DNA from: Sequoia sempervirens
Lineage: Eukaryota > Streptophyta > Pinopsida > Cupressales > Cupressaceae
Direction of reading: 5' to 3'
Assembly (NCBI GenBank): GCA_007258455.2
Contig: VDFB02344316.1
Span: forward strand, 1-64,000
DNA length: 64,000 bases
In this document: one piece after another, positions 11,833 to 21,883 of the stretch
How positions within the stretch are numbered: position 1 is the stretch's first letter
Layout: each line of letters begins with the position of its first letter
Position numbers and translations under genes: made by a program
Notes under the pieces: generated by a model
Told to the model about the DNA's origin: nothing
Seen by the model: the letters and a program-made list of their open reading frames with translations, nothing else
Database searches by the model: none

Positions 11833-11927
11833 TATCAAAGGTGTCCATACATGCAAAAAGATTAGCTCAATATTATGGTCAATCAAGAGGCCTCCCAGTC
11901 TAATCATATAATTAATAGGTAAAAAAA

Positions 11928-13751
11928 ATGGCGGAGCGGTGGAGGAACAAGGGTTTTTTCAAGCATCAGGGTTTGTATTATGAGGGGAGCCAAGATCTCT
12001 GGCCTTTCAATAGGAGGCAAAGAGGAGGAACCATCAATGCAGGGAGGCAAAATGGTCCCACAAAGGCTTGGCAGGCTCTGGGTAAACAATTTTTTAGTTA
12101 TGGCAGATCTGGGAGTTTCTTCCATCCTAGGGCGGGAGGAAAGGATTGAGGTGAAAGATTCCACTCAATTTACCAGAAGGGGCGAGTGGAGTTTAGTTCG
12201 CTGGAAAAGAAGTTTTGGCGCCCAAAGATCCAGTCTGAGAAGGGTGAGTCAAGTCGACCCCAAAAAAAATTTCTGCACACAATAATGGTTACCCTTTTGA
12301 TAGATAATAATGAATGGAATGACTCTGTTAGTACATTTAAAGCACACGCTATTTTTGTTCGTTGGGGAGGTCATTGGCCAGCACTTTCCAAAATGAAAGA
12401 TTGGTGTGATACGAATTGGGGTAAAGGGTGTGATGTAAAAACACTGGAAAATGGCTTCTATCTGGTGGTGTGTCAAATAGATCGTGACAAGGAATGGATT
12501 TTAAGGAGTGGCCCCTTTTCCATGGATGGTCGAAACCTTTACATTCTGGACTGGACCCCAAATTTTGACCCGAATAAGGCAAAATCTGAGGAATTTGAAG
12601 TTTGGGTTAGTCTAAAAAATTTGCCGCAAGAATACTGGGATCAGGAAACCCTAAGAAATATTGGTAATAAACTGGGTCTGTTTGTAAGGTCAAAAATAGT
12701 GGTGGAAAAAGCGGATTGTAGCATGTATCCACGAATTTGTATTCTTAGGCAGATAGTTCACCCTTTACCGAAAATGCTAGAGTTGAAATCGGGTGAAGGA
12801 ATGTGGTGCCAGAGTCTGGTAATAGAGGATTATTATAAGTCGGGAGGAAATTTGGTAGTTCCTGAGTTAGTTGGGGCTCAGGGAATGCAGGCTGTAAAAG
12901 GAAAAGGTGTTGTTCAAGATCTACCAGCGGAGGAGGTGATTGCTCTAACAGAAGCTTTGGATGCTGGAAGGTGGCGTGATTCTAAGGAATGGGGATTTTT
13001 GGAAGCCTTATCGGAGAGGTCAAGGTATGGTATCGAAGAAGTTTCAGAGGCATGGGATCTGAGTAGAAGTCAGGATATAGCGTTGAGTCACATTTATGAA
13101 TGTAGTCGGGTTTCTCAGGAAATTTTTTCCTCGAATTTGAGGGCATGTACGTTCAACTCTTCTGAGGGGGGTTTAGATTTGGAGTTAACCCTAACAACGC
13201 CAAATAAAACCACTATGGTTTTAACCAAAGCGCCAGTCCCAGAGTTGGAAGGTTTTTCAAATTCTCACTCCTCAAAATTTGGGGATGAGCAATGTAAGTG
13301 TCAGGATCAGGTGTCTCTGAAAGTTAACGGGTTTGATAAATTCATTTTTCATGAAGGGTTTTGTCCTCAACCCAGTGAGTCCATAGTCAACAAGGAGCAG
13401 ATCAAGGAAGTTTCTCATGAGATTGGGGACTTCCAAAATGACTCAGATGGCATTTCTTTTAAAGACATCCCAATATCTCCTATTCACAACATAGATAGTG
13501 CCTTTGAAGGGGTGAAAGACAGTGGGGGTTTTCTGGAAAGATCAGGATCTGGCTCAGACTCAGACTCAGAGGAGGATGAGGAAGATCTTTTGGGGTTAAC
13601 TGATCAAGTTGGGTTAGTAGAGAAAAGGTCGCTAGACCAAACTTCTGCTCAGCTCAAAAAAGTAAAGGTTGGTGAGAAACGAAGGCGAGGTCCAAAAACA
13701 AACAAGATGCACCTTGAGTTAGCTGGGAATGCGGTAGGCAAAGCAAATTGA
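11928..13751 (+). pseudogene. LINE 1 ORF1 (DUF4283-type RNA-binding protein), one nonsense codon
   Basis: The likely start is ATG at 11928, right after the short 5' UTR (MAERWRNKGFF...). A TGA at 12147-12149 interrupts the frame, which then stays open to TGA at 13749-13751; total ~607 codons. A plant L1 ORF1 core of DUF4283 type lies at about residues 120-250 (MKDWCDTNWGKGCDVKTLE, GPFSMDGRNLYILDW, EEFEVWVSLKNLPQEYW). No CCHC knuckle follows, unlike many plant L1 ORF1 proteins. The C-terminus is acidic/Ser-rich (SGSGSDSDSEEDEED) followed by a basic, nuclear-signal-like KRRRGPKTNK. The family role is RNA binding and RNP assembly for retrotransposition. A later start is unlikely because Gly-rich sequence upstream of the stop reads naturally into the rest. 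Confidence 0.82.
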
Positions 13752-13757
13752 GATCGG

Positions 13758-13778
13758 GAAAAGGCTATGCCTTTTCCT
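13758..13778 (+). promoter_or_regulatory. Hairpin between ORF1 and ORF2 of LINE 1
   Basis: Perfect 9-bp stem GGAAAAGGC / GCCTTTTCC with a 3-nt loop (TAT). It starts 6 nt after the ORF1 stop and ends 7 nt before the ORF2 ATG at 13786. LINE 3 has an analogous stem in the same place. A role in termination-reinitiation for ORF2 translation is inference. Confidence 0.6.
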
Positions 13779-13785
13779 GGCAGCC

Positions 13786-16700
13786 ATGAAAATCTTATTG
13801 TGGAATGTCAGGGGCTGCAATGCCCCTGACAAAATCCATTTGATCAAGCGGTGTTTTGATCAAACGAGACCGAGTATAGCTATGCTTCAAGAAACAAAAA
13901 TAAAGGAACAGGATTTTGCTTGTTTTCTAAAGTGTTTTAGCAGGTGGAAAGGTTTCCTATCTGGGGCCATAGGGGCTTCGGGTGGTCTCGGCTTTTTGTG
14001 GGATGATTCACTTGTAGATGTCAGAATGGTGAGGCAAGATCGTAACTGGCAATGGGTTAGTGTGATTTCGAAACAGCTTGGTGCTTGTTTTGATATTCTC
14101 AACATCTATGGCCCCACAGGTAATCCTCAAAAACTTCAGTTATGGCAGGAGATCTCCGTGATTTTGAACTCTGAAAAAGATAGAATTTTTCTCATTGGGG
14201 GTGATTTTAACGCCATCCTTCAGCCGTCTGATAAGATGGGTGGCATCTGCTGGGCTAGCCAAAGCCAGAAGGATTTTAGTAATTTTGTAATCCAAAATGG
14301 GCTTTTAGAACTTCAATTCAGAAATGGGGCTCACTTGGACAAACAGGCGTAATGGCTTTCTGAACATTGCCGAAAAACTGGATCGCTTCTTTTTAGCTGG
14401 GGAGTGGGCGGAACATCATTGGTTATGTGAAGCGGAGGTTACCCCCATTACAGGCTCGGATCACTATCCAATAAGCCTAAGAATTCAAGAGGAAACAAAA
14501 CCGGCTCGTTTTCCTTTTAAATTTGAAGCAATGTGGTTGTGGGCAGATGGTTTTGAGGAGCTTGATGCAGATTGGTGGAAAAATTCCCTGGTAAGATCGG
14601 ATCATAAAGCTTTTACTTTTGTCAAAAAACTTCAATTTTTGAAAGAACAATTAAAAAAGTGGAATAGGGAGTCTTTTAAAAATATTTTTTCTGAGAAGTT
14701 AAGAATGGAGGAGGAATTAAAGTCTCTTCATTCTAGAGTGATTGAAAAAGGGATGTCTGAAGAAGATTTTGAACTTGAAAAAACTTTAAATAAAACCTAT
14801 TCAGAGATTCTTGCTCATGAGGAGGTTTTTTGGAAACAGAAATCAAGGGAAACTTGGCTAAAAGAGGGAGACAGAAATTCTAAGTTTTTTCACAATTCTG
14901 TTAAGGTTAGAAGGAATAGTAATAAGATTTTTGAAATCAAGAATAGTGAAGGTGTTTCATTGACTGAGGAGTCTCTCATAGCCAAAGAAGCTGTACAGTT
15001 TTTCTCGAGTCTTTGCAAGGAAGGCAGGGATCTGGTAGAACCCGATTGGGTGTTGCTGGAAAACATCCCAAAATTGGTGTCCGAGGATCAGAACGTCATG
15101 CTAATGGAAAAGGTGTCTTTGAAAGAAGTAAAAAAAGTGGTTTTTGGGCTGGGGGAGACAAGGCCCCTGGACCGGATGGCTTCCCAGCCCTTTTCTTCCA
15201 AAAATTTTGGAAAATTTTGGCTCATGACTTATGGGAAGTGGTGGAAGAATCTAGGAGTAGGGGTTTTGTGTTAAAGGAGTTGAATAACACTTTTATTGCA
15301 TTGGTCCCTAAAAGAAATGATTTGGTAATCTTTGAGGATTTTCGCCCAATCTCCCTTTGTAATACCATTTACAAAATTATCTCCAAAGTGATAGCGAACA
15401 GATTGAAAAAGGTGTTACCATCAGTGATTTCAGCAGAACAGAGTGGGTTCTCTCCAAACAGATCCATTTTTGAAGGTGTCATTGTGGTTCATGAGGCTAT
15501 TCATTCGGTAAGGTTAGCGAAGGTGGAAAAGTTTATGGTGAAATTGGATACAGAAGGGTGTATGATGAGGTGAACAGGAGTTTCCTTTTAAAAATCTTAG
15601 AAAGATTTGGCTTTAGCAGTAGTTGGGTGGCCTGGATACAGAGATGTATCAGCACTCCCCGTTTCTCTATCCTTTTAAATGGGAGTCCTCAAGGTTTTTT
15701 TGAATCCAGTAAGGGTATCAGACAGGGAGACCCAATCTCTCCTTTTTTGTTTATTTTGCTAGCTGAATCTTTGGGAAGGTTGATCATAAAGAAAAGAAAC
15801 TGTGGGCAATGGAAAGGAATAGCTGTCGCGGAAGGGGTAGATCCGATTACACATCTTCAATTTGCTGATGATACTTTTCTTATGGGAGATGCCTCTTTTA
15901 GAGAGGCTCAGGTTATAAAATCCTCGCTAAATGCTTATGGGAAAGCATATGGTCAATGTATAAATTGGTGAAAATCAGAAGTTTTCTTTTTTCATGTTCC
16001 CATTGCAAAACAGGTGGAAATCTGTAGAATATTAGGAATGCGTATGGGTTCCCTTCCTAGTAAGTTTTTAGGTATACCTCTGTTTGGGGGATCTAACAAA
16101 GCTGGTATTTGGAAGGATTTAGTTGACAGCTGCTTAAATAGGATGAGTGGCTGGAAGAGAAAATGGTTAACAGCTGCTGGGCGTTTGCTCCTGTTAAAAA
16201 GTGTTATTTCTGCTATCCCAGTATTCTCTATGATGTGTTTGAAGATTCTGAAGGTGGTGAAGTCAATTGGTCAGCGCATGCGTAAGTTCTTCTGGAATGG
16301 GGCTAATGAGCATGATAAAATCCCTTTGCTTGCATGGGAGAAAATATGCAACCCTAAAGAGAAAGGAGGGGCTGGTCTGAGAAATTGGAATGTTATGAAC
16401 GAAGCTTTAGGTGCAAAACTTGTCTGGAGCATATACACAAACCCGCATCTCTTATGGGTGAAAATTCTAAAGGCAAAGTACTTAGATTCAATGGAAGACA
16501 TTCGAATTTTCACCATTAGAAATCCTGTAAAGGGATCAGCAATTTGGAACTTCGTTATGGATTGTAGACCTGTGATTGTTGATCACCTTACTTGGCAAAT
16601 AGGTAATGGGCAGCAAGCAAAATTTTGGGATGATTCTTGGAATGGGTTCCCGATTCTGAAGGAAGCTGAAGGGGCTCAGGAGTTAAGGGAGTTTTTTCTC

Positions 16701-17998
16701 CAAAAATGGGGTGATAAAGTTTGTAACTATTTAGAACTCAAACAGGGCCCTTTGGGGCAGGAATGGGTCTGGAAAGATGTTGCTTGTGATGATTTGTCGG
16801 ATGTTCAAATTCAGAGAATGAAGGACTTCCTGAAGGGGCGTCAAATACTCCTCTCTAATAGTGCTGATAAAGTGGTTTGGTGTGGTTCTCTAAATGGGAA
16901 CTACTCGGTAAAAGTAGGTTATCAACTCTTGGACTCTGGTGTGGAGGAAGTCTTTTGGGAAAAAAATTTATGTTGGAGTAAGGATTGTTTACCCAAAGTT
17001 GGTACCTTTGCTTGGTTGGCAGTAAAGGGTCGAATTCTCTTGGGGGAAAGAAGAAAGCGTTTGGGTTTTGCGGGCCAACGAAGTGTGTCCTTTGTGATGA
17101 AGCTGAGGAATCAATTGACCACCTACTTCTACAATGCAAAATAGTTGTCTCGTGCTGGGATGATCTTCGTTTAAAACTTGGGTGGCATGGTCCTTGGCAA
17201 AACTCATTAAAAGGTGTTTTTGAAGGGTGGCCGCTGATCAAGGATGCTTCTTTCTTCTCAAGTGTTTGGGTTGTAAGTCCTTCTATAGTGATCTGGGAAC
17301 TTTGGAAGGAACGAAATAGAAGAATTTTTGAGGATAAGGAGTCTGTCCCAAGAATCAAAAACATAATTGATCTAGCTATTACGGAAGTGGTAAATGCTGC
17401 AGTATCTCGCTCCCAGCATAGAAAGCTCTCTTTTACAGGAGAAGATAGAAGAATTCAAAGAATGTGGCCTAGTCTCAAGATCCACTTTGGGAATATGAGA
17501 GTGGAACAAGTTACCTCACAGTTTTTACAGGAAAGAGTTGTTTCGGAAAAACCGAAGGAAGGCTGGTTTAAGGCAAATTTTGATGGAGCTACAAAAGGAA
17601 ACCCTGGGCCTTCTGGTGCAGGGGCTATCATCCGAGATAGTCAAGGAAATTTAATAGCCTTTGGGGCTCGGAAGTTGGATTTTGGCTCTAATAATATGGC
17701 GGAGGCAAAGGCAGCCCTCCTGGCTGTTGAATTAGCTCTCTTTTTGGGAATTAAAAACTTACATCTGGAAGGCGATTCACAGGTTATTGTTCAGACAATT
17801 GTAAATGGGGGAGCTCTGGCTTGGCATTTACAAGTAAATGTTAGTGCCATACTAAATGCTTTAAAGTCCTTTGATCAATTTGAAGTCAGTCATATTCAGC
17901 GTTCGGGTAATTGTGAAGCTGACTCTTTGTCCAAGTGGGCAATCTCTTTTGCAGAAACCGGAGAGTTAAGGTGGGAGGACTTCCGCCACGTGGTGTAA
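13786..17998 (+). pseudogene. LINE 1 ORF2 (endonuclease / reverse transcriptase / RNase H), frameshifted
   Basis: ORF2 of an L1 makes the nick and copies the RNA at the target. Start ATG 13786 (MKILLWNVRGCNAPD). Domains in order: APE endonuclease to ~14480 (WNVRG, LQETKI, GGDFNAIL, GSDHYPISL); reverse transcriptase ~15150-16100 (LVPKRN, FRPISLCNTIYK, EQSGFSPNRS, RQGDPISPFLFIL, LQFADDTFL); zf-RVT ~16870-17160 (WCGSLNGNYSVK, CVLCDEAEESIDHLLLQCK); RNase H ~17565-17960 with all four acidic positions (FDGAT, NNMAEAK, EGDSQV, CEADSLSKW). Frameshifts occur near 14330, 15155, 15560 and 17070, and a TGA sits at 15969. Stop TAA at 17996. Clearly inactive, but the damage is recent: the domains are complete. 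Confidence 0.92.
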
Positions 17999-18466
17999 TA
18001 TTTTTTTAACTTTCCTTTTCTCTTTTGATGGCTCTGGTGCTTCGGTATTTGTCGTGGCAAGTTGTCATCCTCTGTGTTGGGGCGTTGATGTATCATGTAC
18101 TTTGCATAAGTGAGATATTATGAAGGTACAAAGGTATTTATCATTGGTAGTGCATTTTTATTGTGGTAAGGAGTGTGCGTTTGGTTTTTCATCGATAATG
18201 GCTCAGCGCCGGCGTTTGCAAGCTCTGCCTGAGGTTATCTATGATAGAAAGGATAGGAAATTAATGTTATTCTGGTATGTGCTTTGGTGTGTGAGGTCGC
18301 AAGTTGTATTTATAGACAGGGGAAGGACGTTTAAATCTGTTTGTGATATCGTCTGATACAAAGGTCTTGTCTGTTTCATAAAAGCTTTGTTTGGCTTTCC
18401 TTTCGGTAGCAGTCTAGTTTTTCTTTGAAGTGGGTTGTGTGTGGAAGTGTGGTGTGAAGTTGTAAA
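17999..18466 (+). other. ORF2-ORF3 spacer of LINE 1
   Basis: No coding region supported. A frame at 18120-18356 exists but has no counterpart in the other LINEs. Confidence 0.5.
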
Positions 18467-18958
18467 ATGGAAGCTATGTATGGCTTCGACACAAAATTGC
18501 AACAACAGGGTTTCTTCGGTCCTGTTTCGAAGTTTAGGCTATGGTATTTGTTAAAAAACCCACAGGAGGAGATAATTGATGCGGTTCTGGAAACTCTAGG
18601 GCTGCACTTCATGGAAGCAACTCATCATGGTCATCTAAATACAGACATTGCCTCGATGCTATTTGCTTGGGGAATGGAGTTGAATGAAGAGGTAGAGATA
18701 ACCAAATGGGTGATGAGATCTCTTTTTGAGGAAGAACTGTTGGGGAAACTGGATTCTTTGGTGGAATGGGTAGTCCCAGGGCAAGGTTATGATGTTTCTA
18801 AAGGGATAGAAGACATGGATGAAGTGACAGAGGAGGGGTTACTGCCGTTTGTGAGATGGCGGAGGCGTGTGGATAGGGAGGAGTACAAGATCTCAATCTT
18901 CACGGCGTGGGAGCACCTAAAGTTTGTTCTACATCAACAAGCTGAAGAAGAGAGATGA
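18467..18958 (+). CDS. LINE 1 ORF3, unknown small protein (163 aa)
   Basis: Intact frame from ATG 18467 (MEAMYGFDTKLQQQG) to TGA 18956, downstream of ORF2 and on the same strand. I do not recognise a family. The same protein occurs, damaged, after ORF2 of LINE 3 (51054-51485, minus) and in the truncated LINE 2 (31055-31513). Shared pattern: F-x-GP-[VI]-S near the start, R-L-x-Y, then FME...GHLNTDIAS (LINE 3: FMED..GYHLDSDISS), a W..LF segment, then L-LDSLVE (LINE 3: LDGLDRTLV). It is acidic, predicted mostly helical, with no signal peptide, membrane segment or cysteine motif. Role is unknown; a host-derived or element-specific accessory factor are both possible. That three diverged elements keep it in one place argues for function. 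Confidence 0.72.
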   Translation: MEAMYGFDTKLQQQGFFGPVSKFRLWYLLKNPQEEIIDAVLETLGLHFMEATHHGHLNTDIASMLFAWGMELNEEVEITKWVMRSLFEEELLGKLDSLVEWVVPGQGYDVSKGIEDMDEVTEEGLLPFVRWRRRVDREEYKISIFTAWEHLKFVLHQQAEEER

Positions 18959-19512
18959 GGGAATGGTGGCCAACCGAGCAGCTCAGCAAGGCGAAGACAC
19001 TTTAGAGGCAGGGGTCGTGGCAAAAGAGGAAGGAACGCTAGATAGTTATCCCTCTCTGAGTGATGTATAAGGTTTTTTGCTGGTGGTGCTTTTTTGGTAT
19101 GGTTTTTTGTTCTTGCTGGAAAACTCGGGAGGAATGCTTTGCTTTCAAAACTCTAGTGTTTCATTGGTTTCTGGATGCTGTATGTTGGTAGCGATGGTGT
19201 CTTGAAAGAGCGGGTTTGATGGGAAAGAATCTGGTGTGGGTATGTAGGTTTCTGCCTGTTAGTGATATGGGCGCCTTAACTGTTGCTAATGGTAACAACG
19301 TAGTAGGCGGTTTCTCATGAAATGCCTCTTTGTTGTTTTTTCTTCGATTGTAATTTGGGGTTGGGTGTTTTTTGTTTCTCCTGGTTAGTGCTCGCCGATA
19401 GTATGGCTTGAGCAGTGGGTGCTTCTCTTACAGGGGTATCCTGTTTCAATCGATGTAATCTTTTTGTTAATTTTAATAATAATATACTAATATTGTACCG
19501 ACCAAAAAAAAT
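18959..19512 (+). other. LINE 1 3' UTR
   Basis: Non-coding, ending TTTTAATAATAATATACTAA and a short A-rich tail. The Gly/Arg codons just past ORF3 (GRGRGKRGRN-like in another frame) are not supported as coding. Confidence 0.65.
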
Positions 19513-19877
19513 TTATGGTAAAAATCATGAGGAGGACATTCATGAGGAGTTGAAGGAGCATGAGGAAGCTCAAGATCATTAGAATTGGTTCCAAAGGCAC
19601 AGTTTGACATGTCAACTAAGGATTTTAATGACATCCAAAACTTATTAAAATAGAAAGCCATGATGCAAATGAATGAAATAAAACTATATGGAATAAAACA
19701 TCAAATCTGGAAATTCTAGTAGAATGCAAGAACAAAAAACAAAAATGCAGAAAATGCTTTGAAAATGATAGAAATTTTTGTGCTAAATGTGTAGGACTAA
19801 GTCTCCTAGTGTGATGAATTAGTCCTCCTAGTGATTTTTTTGAGATTTTTTAGCAATTTTAAATGCAATTTGATGTT

Positions 19878-20024
19878 GCTGGTATTGGCATGATGTGATG
19901 GTTTATAGGTGGCATTGTTGTTCTTGCCACCAAGTTTCAAACCCCGTTGGGGTGGTATTGTTGAATAGTTGTATCTGGTTCATAGCTCCGGTCAAAAGCG
20001 TTTACCCCTTGAATAAAAAAAAAT
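19878..20024 (+). mobile_element. tRNA-derived SINE, copy in duplication copy 1
   Basis: About 147 bp with a perfect 16-bp target duplication AATGCAATTTGATGTT (19862-19877 and 20025-20040). The head resembles a polymerase III promoter: an A-box-like GATGTGATGGTTTATAGG and a B-box-like AAGTTTCAAACCCC (the other copy has the better GGTTCAAACCCC). It ends CCCCTTGAATAAAAAAAA. The same element lies inverted at 32067-32212. Confidence 0.82.
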
Positions 20025-20271
20025 AATGCAATTTGATGTTTTTTATATTTTCAAATGCAGCTATGGTATGAAAATGTGAATTTTGTTGTTTTCCAATGAA
20101 ATATAATGCAAAAATGCAAGCTATATGAGATTTTCACTAATGCAATTTTTAAAACCCTAGGATGCAAATTAAACAATGAAAAACCTAATGCAATGTTGAT
20201 GCAAGTTATTCCTAGGATGTGAATACACTTGAAATTAGAAAGAAAATGTTCAAAAGTTGGGTTCACCAAAA

Positions 20272-21883
20272 TGAACTGCAAATTTTTGTAGGAGGGTGCT
20301 CTCTTACACTTCTAGGGTTTTTCACCTAAAAGGAGAAAGGTATCCCACAAAAACTTGGAGGTTCACTAAAGACTAAAGCTAGTATGATTGAAATATATCT
20401 AAATACAATGGACTAAATGCAAAGAACTAATAAAATAGATCAATTATTGAATGAAAACTAAAGAAATGCAAGTTGTTTGAAAACACATTGTGATATGCAA
20501 AATCATCTAAGAATGCAAACAAACAATAACAAAATTAAACAAGATTCGAGAGGTGCACCTAGAAACTGAAGTGTGATGTAGAGAGTCTCTAGAATCTTAC
20601 ATTTTTTTTGTCGGAGCCAACTAGGACACTTACACCAAGCTGGGTGACTTAGTCCTGTTTCAGGGAGATTCTGTCGGAACAAGTTTCTGCCAAATGGGTA
20701 CGAGTAGAAATGTAAAAATAAAATTTTCAGGCTTGGTAGTGGGACTAATTCACAATAGATGGAAACTTAGTCCATCTGGGAATCTTGGGAAATTCGGGGC
20801 AGGAATCTGTAGCTTTCAATCTGCACTTCCCTTCCCGATAATTGTTTGGTTTAGATTCTACAGATTACGGGCTGAAAGAGGTCTCCAAGCTTCAATTAGG
20901 GCTTTGTTGACTTGAATGACTTTGATGAATTGTTGACCACCTTTTAACACCTTGCTCTTTAACAAATTTTCATACAAGACCTGCAAACACAAATGCAAAG
21001 AGGGGAAAAAGGGTTAAGGGATAAAGAATAGGGGTCTACCTTGGTCAAACCCCGACTTGGTAATCAAACCCTAGAAAATGAAATGAAATCAAAAGAGAAT
21101 GATGAATGAATAACATGCAATGCCACAAACTCACCAAAACCTTGATGTTGAAATCTGAAGATATGCAACAAGATGCTCCAATGGATGTTTGATGAAGCTT
21201 AGAATGCTTGAGAATGATTAAGTAAATGCACTAAAGGAATTAGAAGATTTTAAGAATTTAGGAGATGAAAAATGAGGGGAAAACCCATTATTTATACTTG
21301 ATTTTCCAATATTTCCCAAAAATAACACATCACATGCCAACCTTAAGGTTAAGAGAATAAAATCCTACTAGAATTTTGAAATTATTTTTATTTTTGTGCC
21401 CAGTGGGACTAAGTCACCCCAAGTGGTGACTTAGTCCCACCAGGGAAATTTTACTGGGTGTTGGGAATTAAAGTGCATTTAATGTTGTTTAACAGGAATA
21501 TTCTCAAAAATACACTTAAGTAAGGCCAAAAAGTGCATTAAGGGGTCATTTATACATAAAAAGGGTTGAATTATTGATGACAAGTCTAGAAAAGCTTGAG
21601 ATTTTGTTACAACTCTTTACAACACTTTAAAATAAGACTTGGTAAGTGATAAAAAGGGTTTATTTAAGTGAATTATAATGAAAGGGTCCTAGAAAAGTGT
21701 TAAAGTGGGTTACAACACTTTTACAAGACATCCTAGAATTTTTATTGATTCACAAGGGCGCAAGACCTAATGTGAATGTGTTGACCACATTACAACATTA
21801 AATCTAGGAAAAATCAAATCAAAGTCCATGGAGAAACTCTAGTGAGCATAAAAATGTCCAACTATACATTTTTTGGTGACACA
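20272..21883 (-). repeat. 5' LTR of the gag-only element, copy 1
   Basis: Starts TGAACTGCAAATTT and ends TTGGTGACACA on the plus strand; TTAAG follows. Contains a perfect 16-bp inverted repeat at 21403-21418 / 21425-21440 (GTGGGACTAAGTCACC and complement). More diverged from its own partner LTR (4332-5941) than from the equivalent LTR in copy 2 (41367-42980), so insertion long predates duplication. Confidence 0.85.

Larger units (their letters stand above)
11833..19512 (+). mobile_element. Full-length L1-type LINE (LINE 1)
   Basis: A 7.7 kb non-LTR retrotransposon with short 5' UTR (11833-11927), ORF1, a 34-bp gap with a hairpin, ORF2 (endonuclease, reverse transcriptase, zf-RVT, RNase H), a 468-bp gap, ORF3, and a 3' UTR ending in A-rich sequence (ACCAAAAAAAA). 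Flanked by a 10-bp target duplication. It inserted into the degenerate gag of the gag-only element, only in copy 1. ORF1 has one stop; ORF2 has several frameshifts and a stop, so the copy is not autonomous. ORF3 is intact. Confidence 0.9.
4332..21883 (-). mobile_element. Gag-only LTR retrotransposon (LARD-like), copy 1, with nested insertions
   Basis: Two direct ~1.6 kb repeats (4332-5941 and 20272-21883) flank an internal region. The LTRs end TG...CA. Polarity is minus: a degenerate gag lies next to the right-hand LTR, and a purine-rich tract (plus-strand complement CCCCCAC near 5947-5953) abuts the left-hand LTR as expected for the polypurine tract. The interior holds a nested LTR element (7065-9847), a LINE (11833-19512) and a SINE (19878-20024); without them it is only ~3.7 kb, with no recognisable protease, reverse transcriptase or integrase. 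This fits a non-autonomous derivative. The 3' flank reads TTAAG, and copy 2 has TTAAG just before its left LTR, so a 5-bp target duplication is likely. Confidence 0.75.

Noticed and set aside
12186..13751. ORF1 of LINE 1 starting at 12186
   Set aside because: The codon there is GTG; the frame continues upstream through one TGA to an ATG at 11928 close to the element's 5' end, a better start.
19878..20024. A functional tRNA gene
   Set aside because: Box-like motifs are present but no cloverleaf can be drawn; A tail and target duplication fit a SINE.
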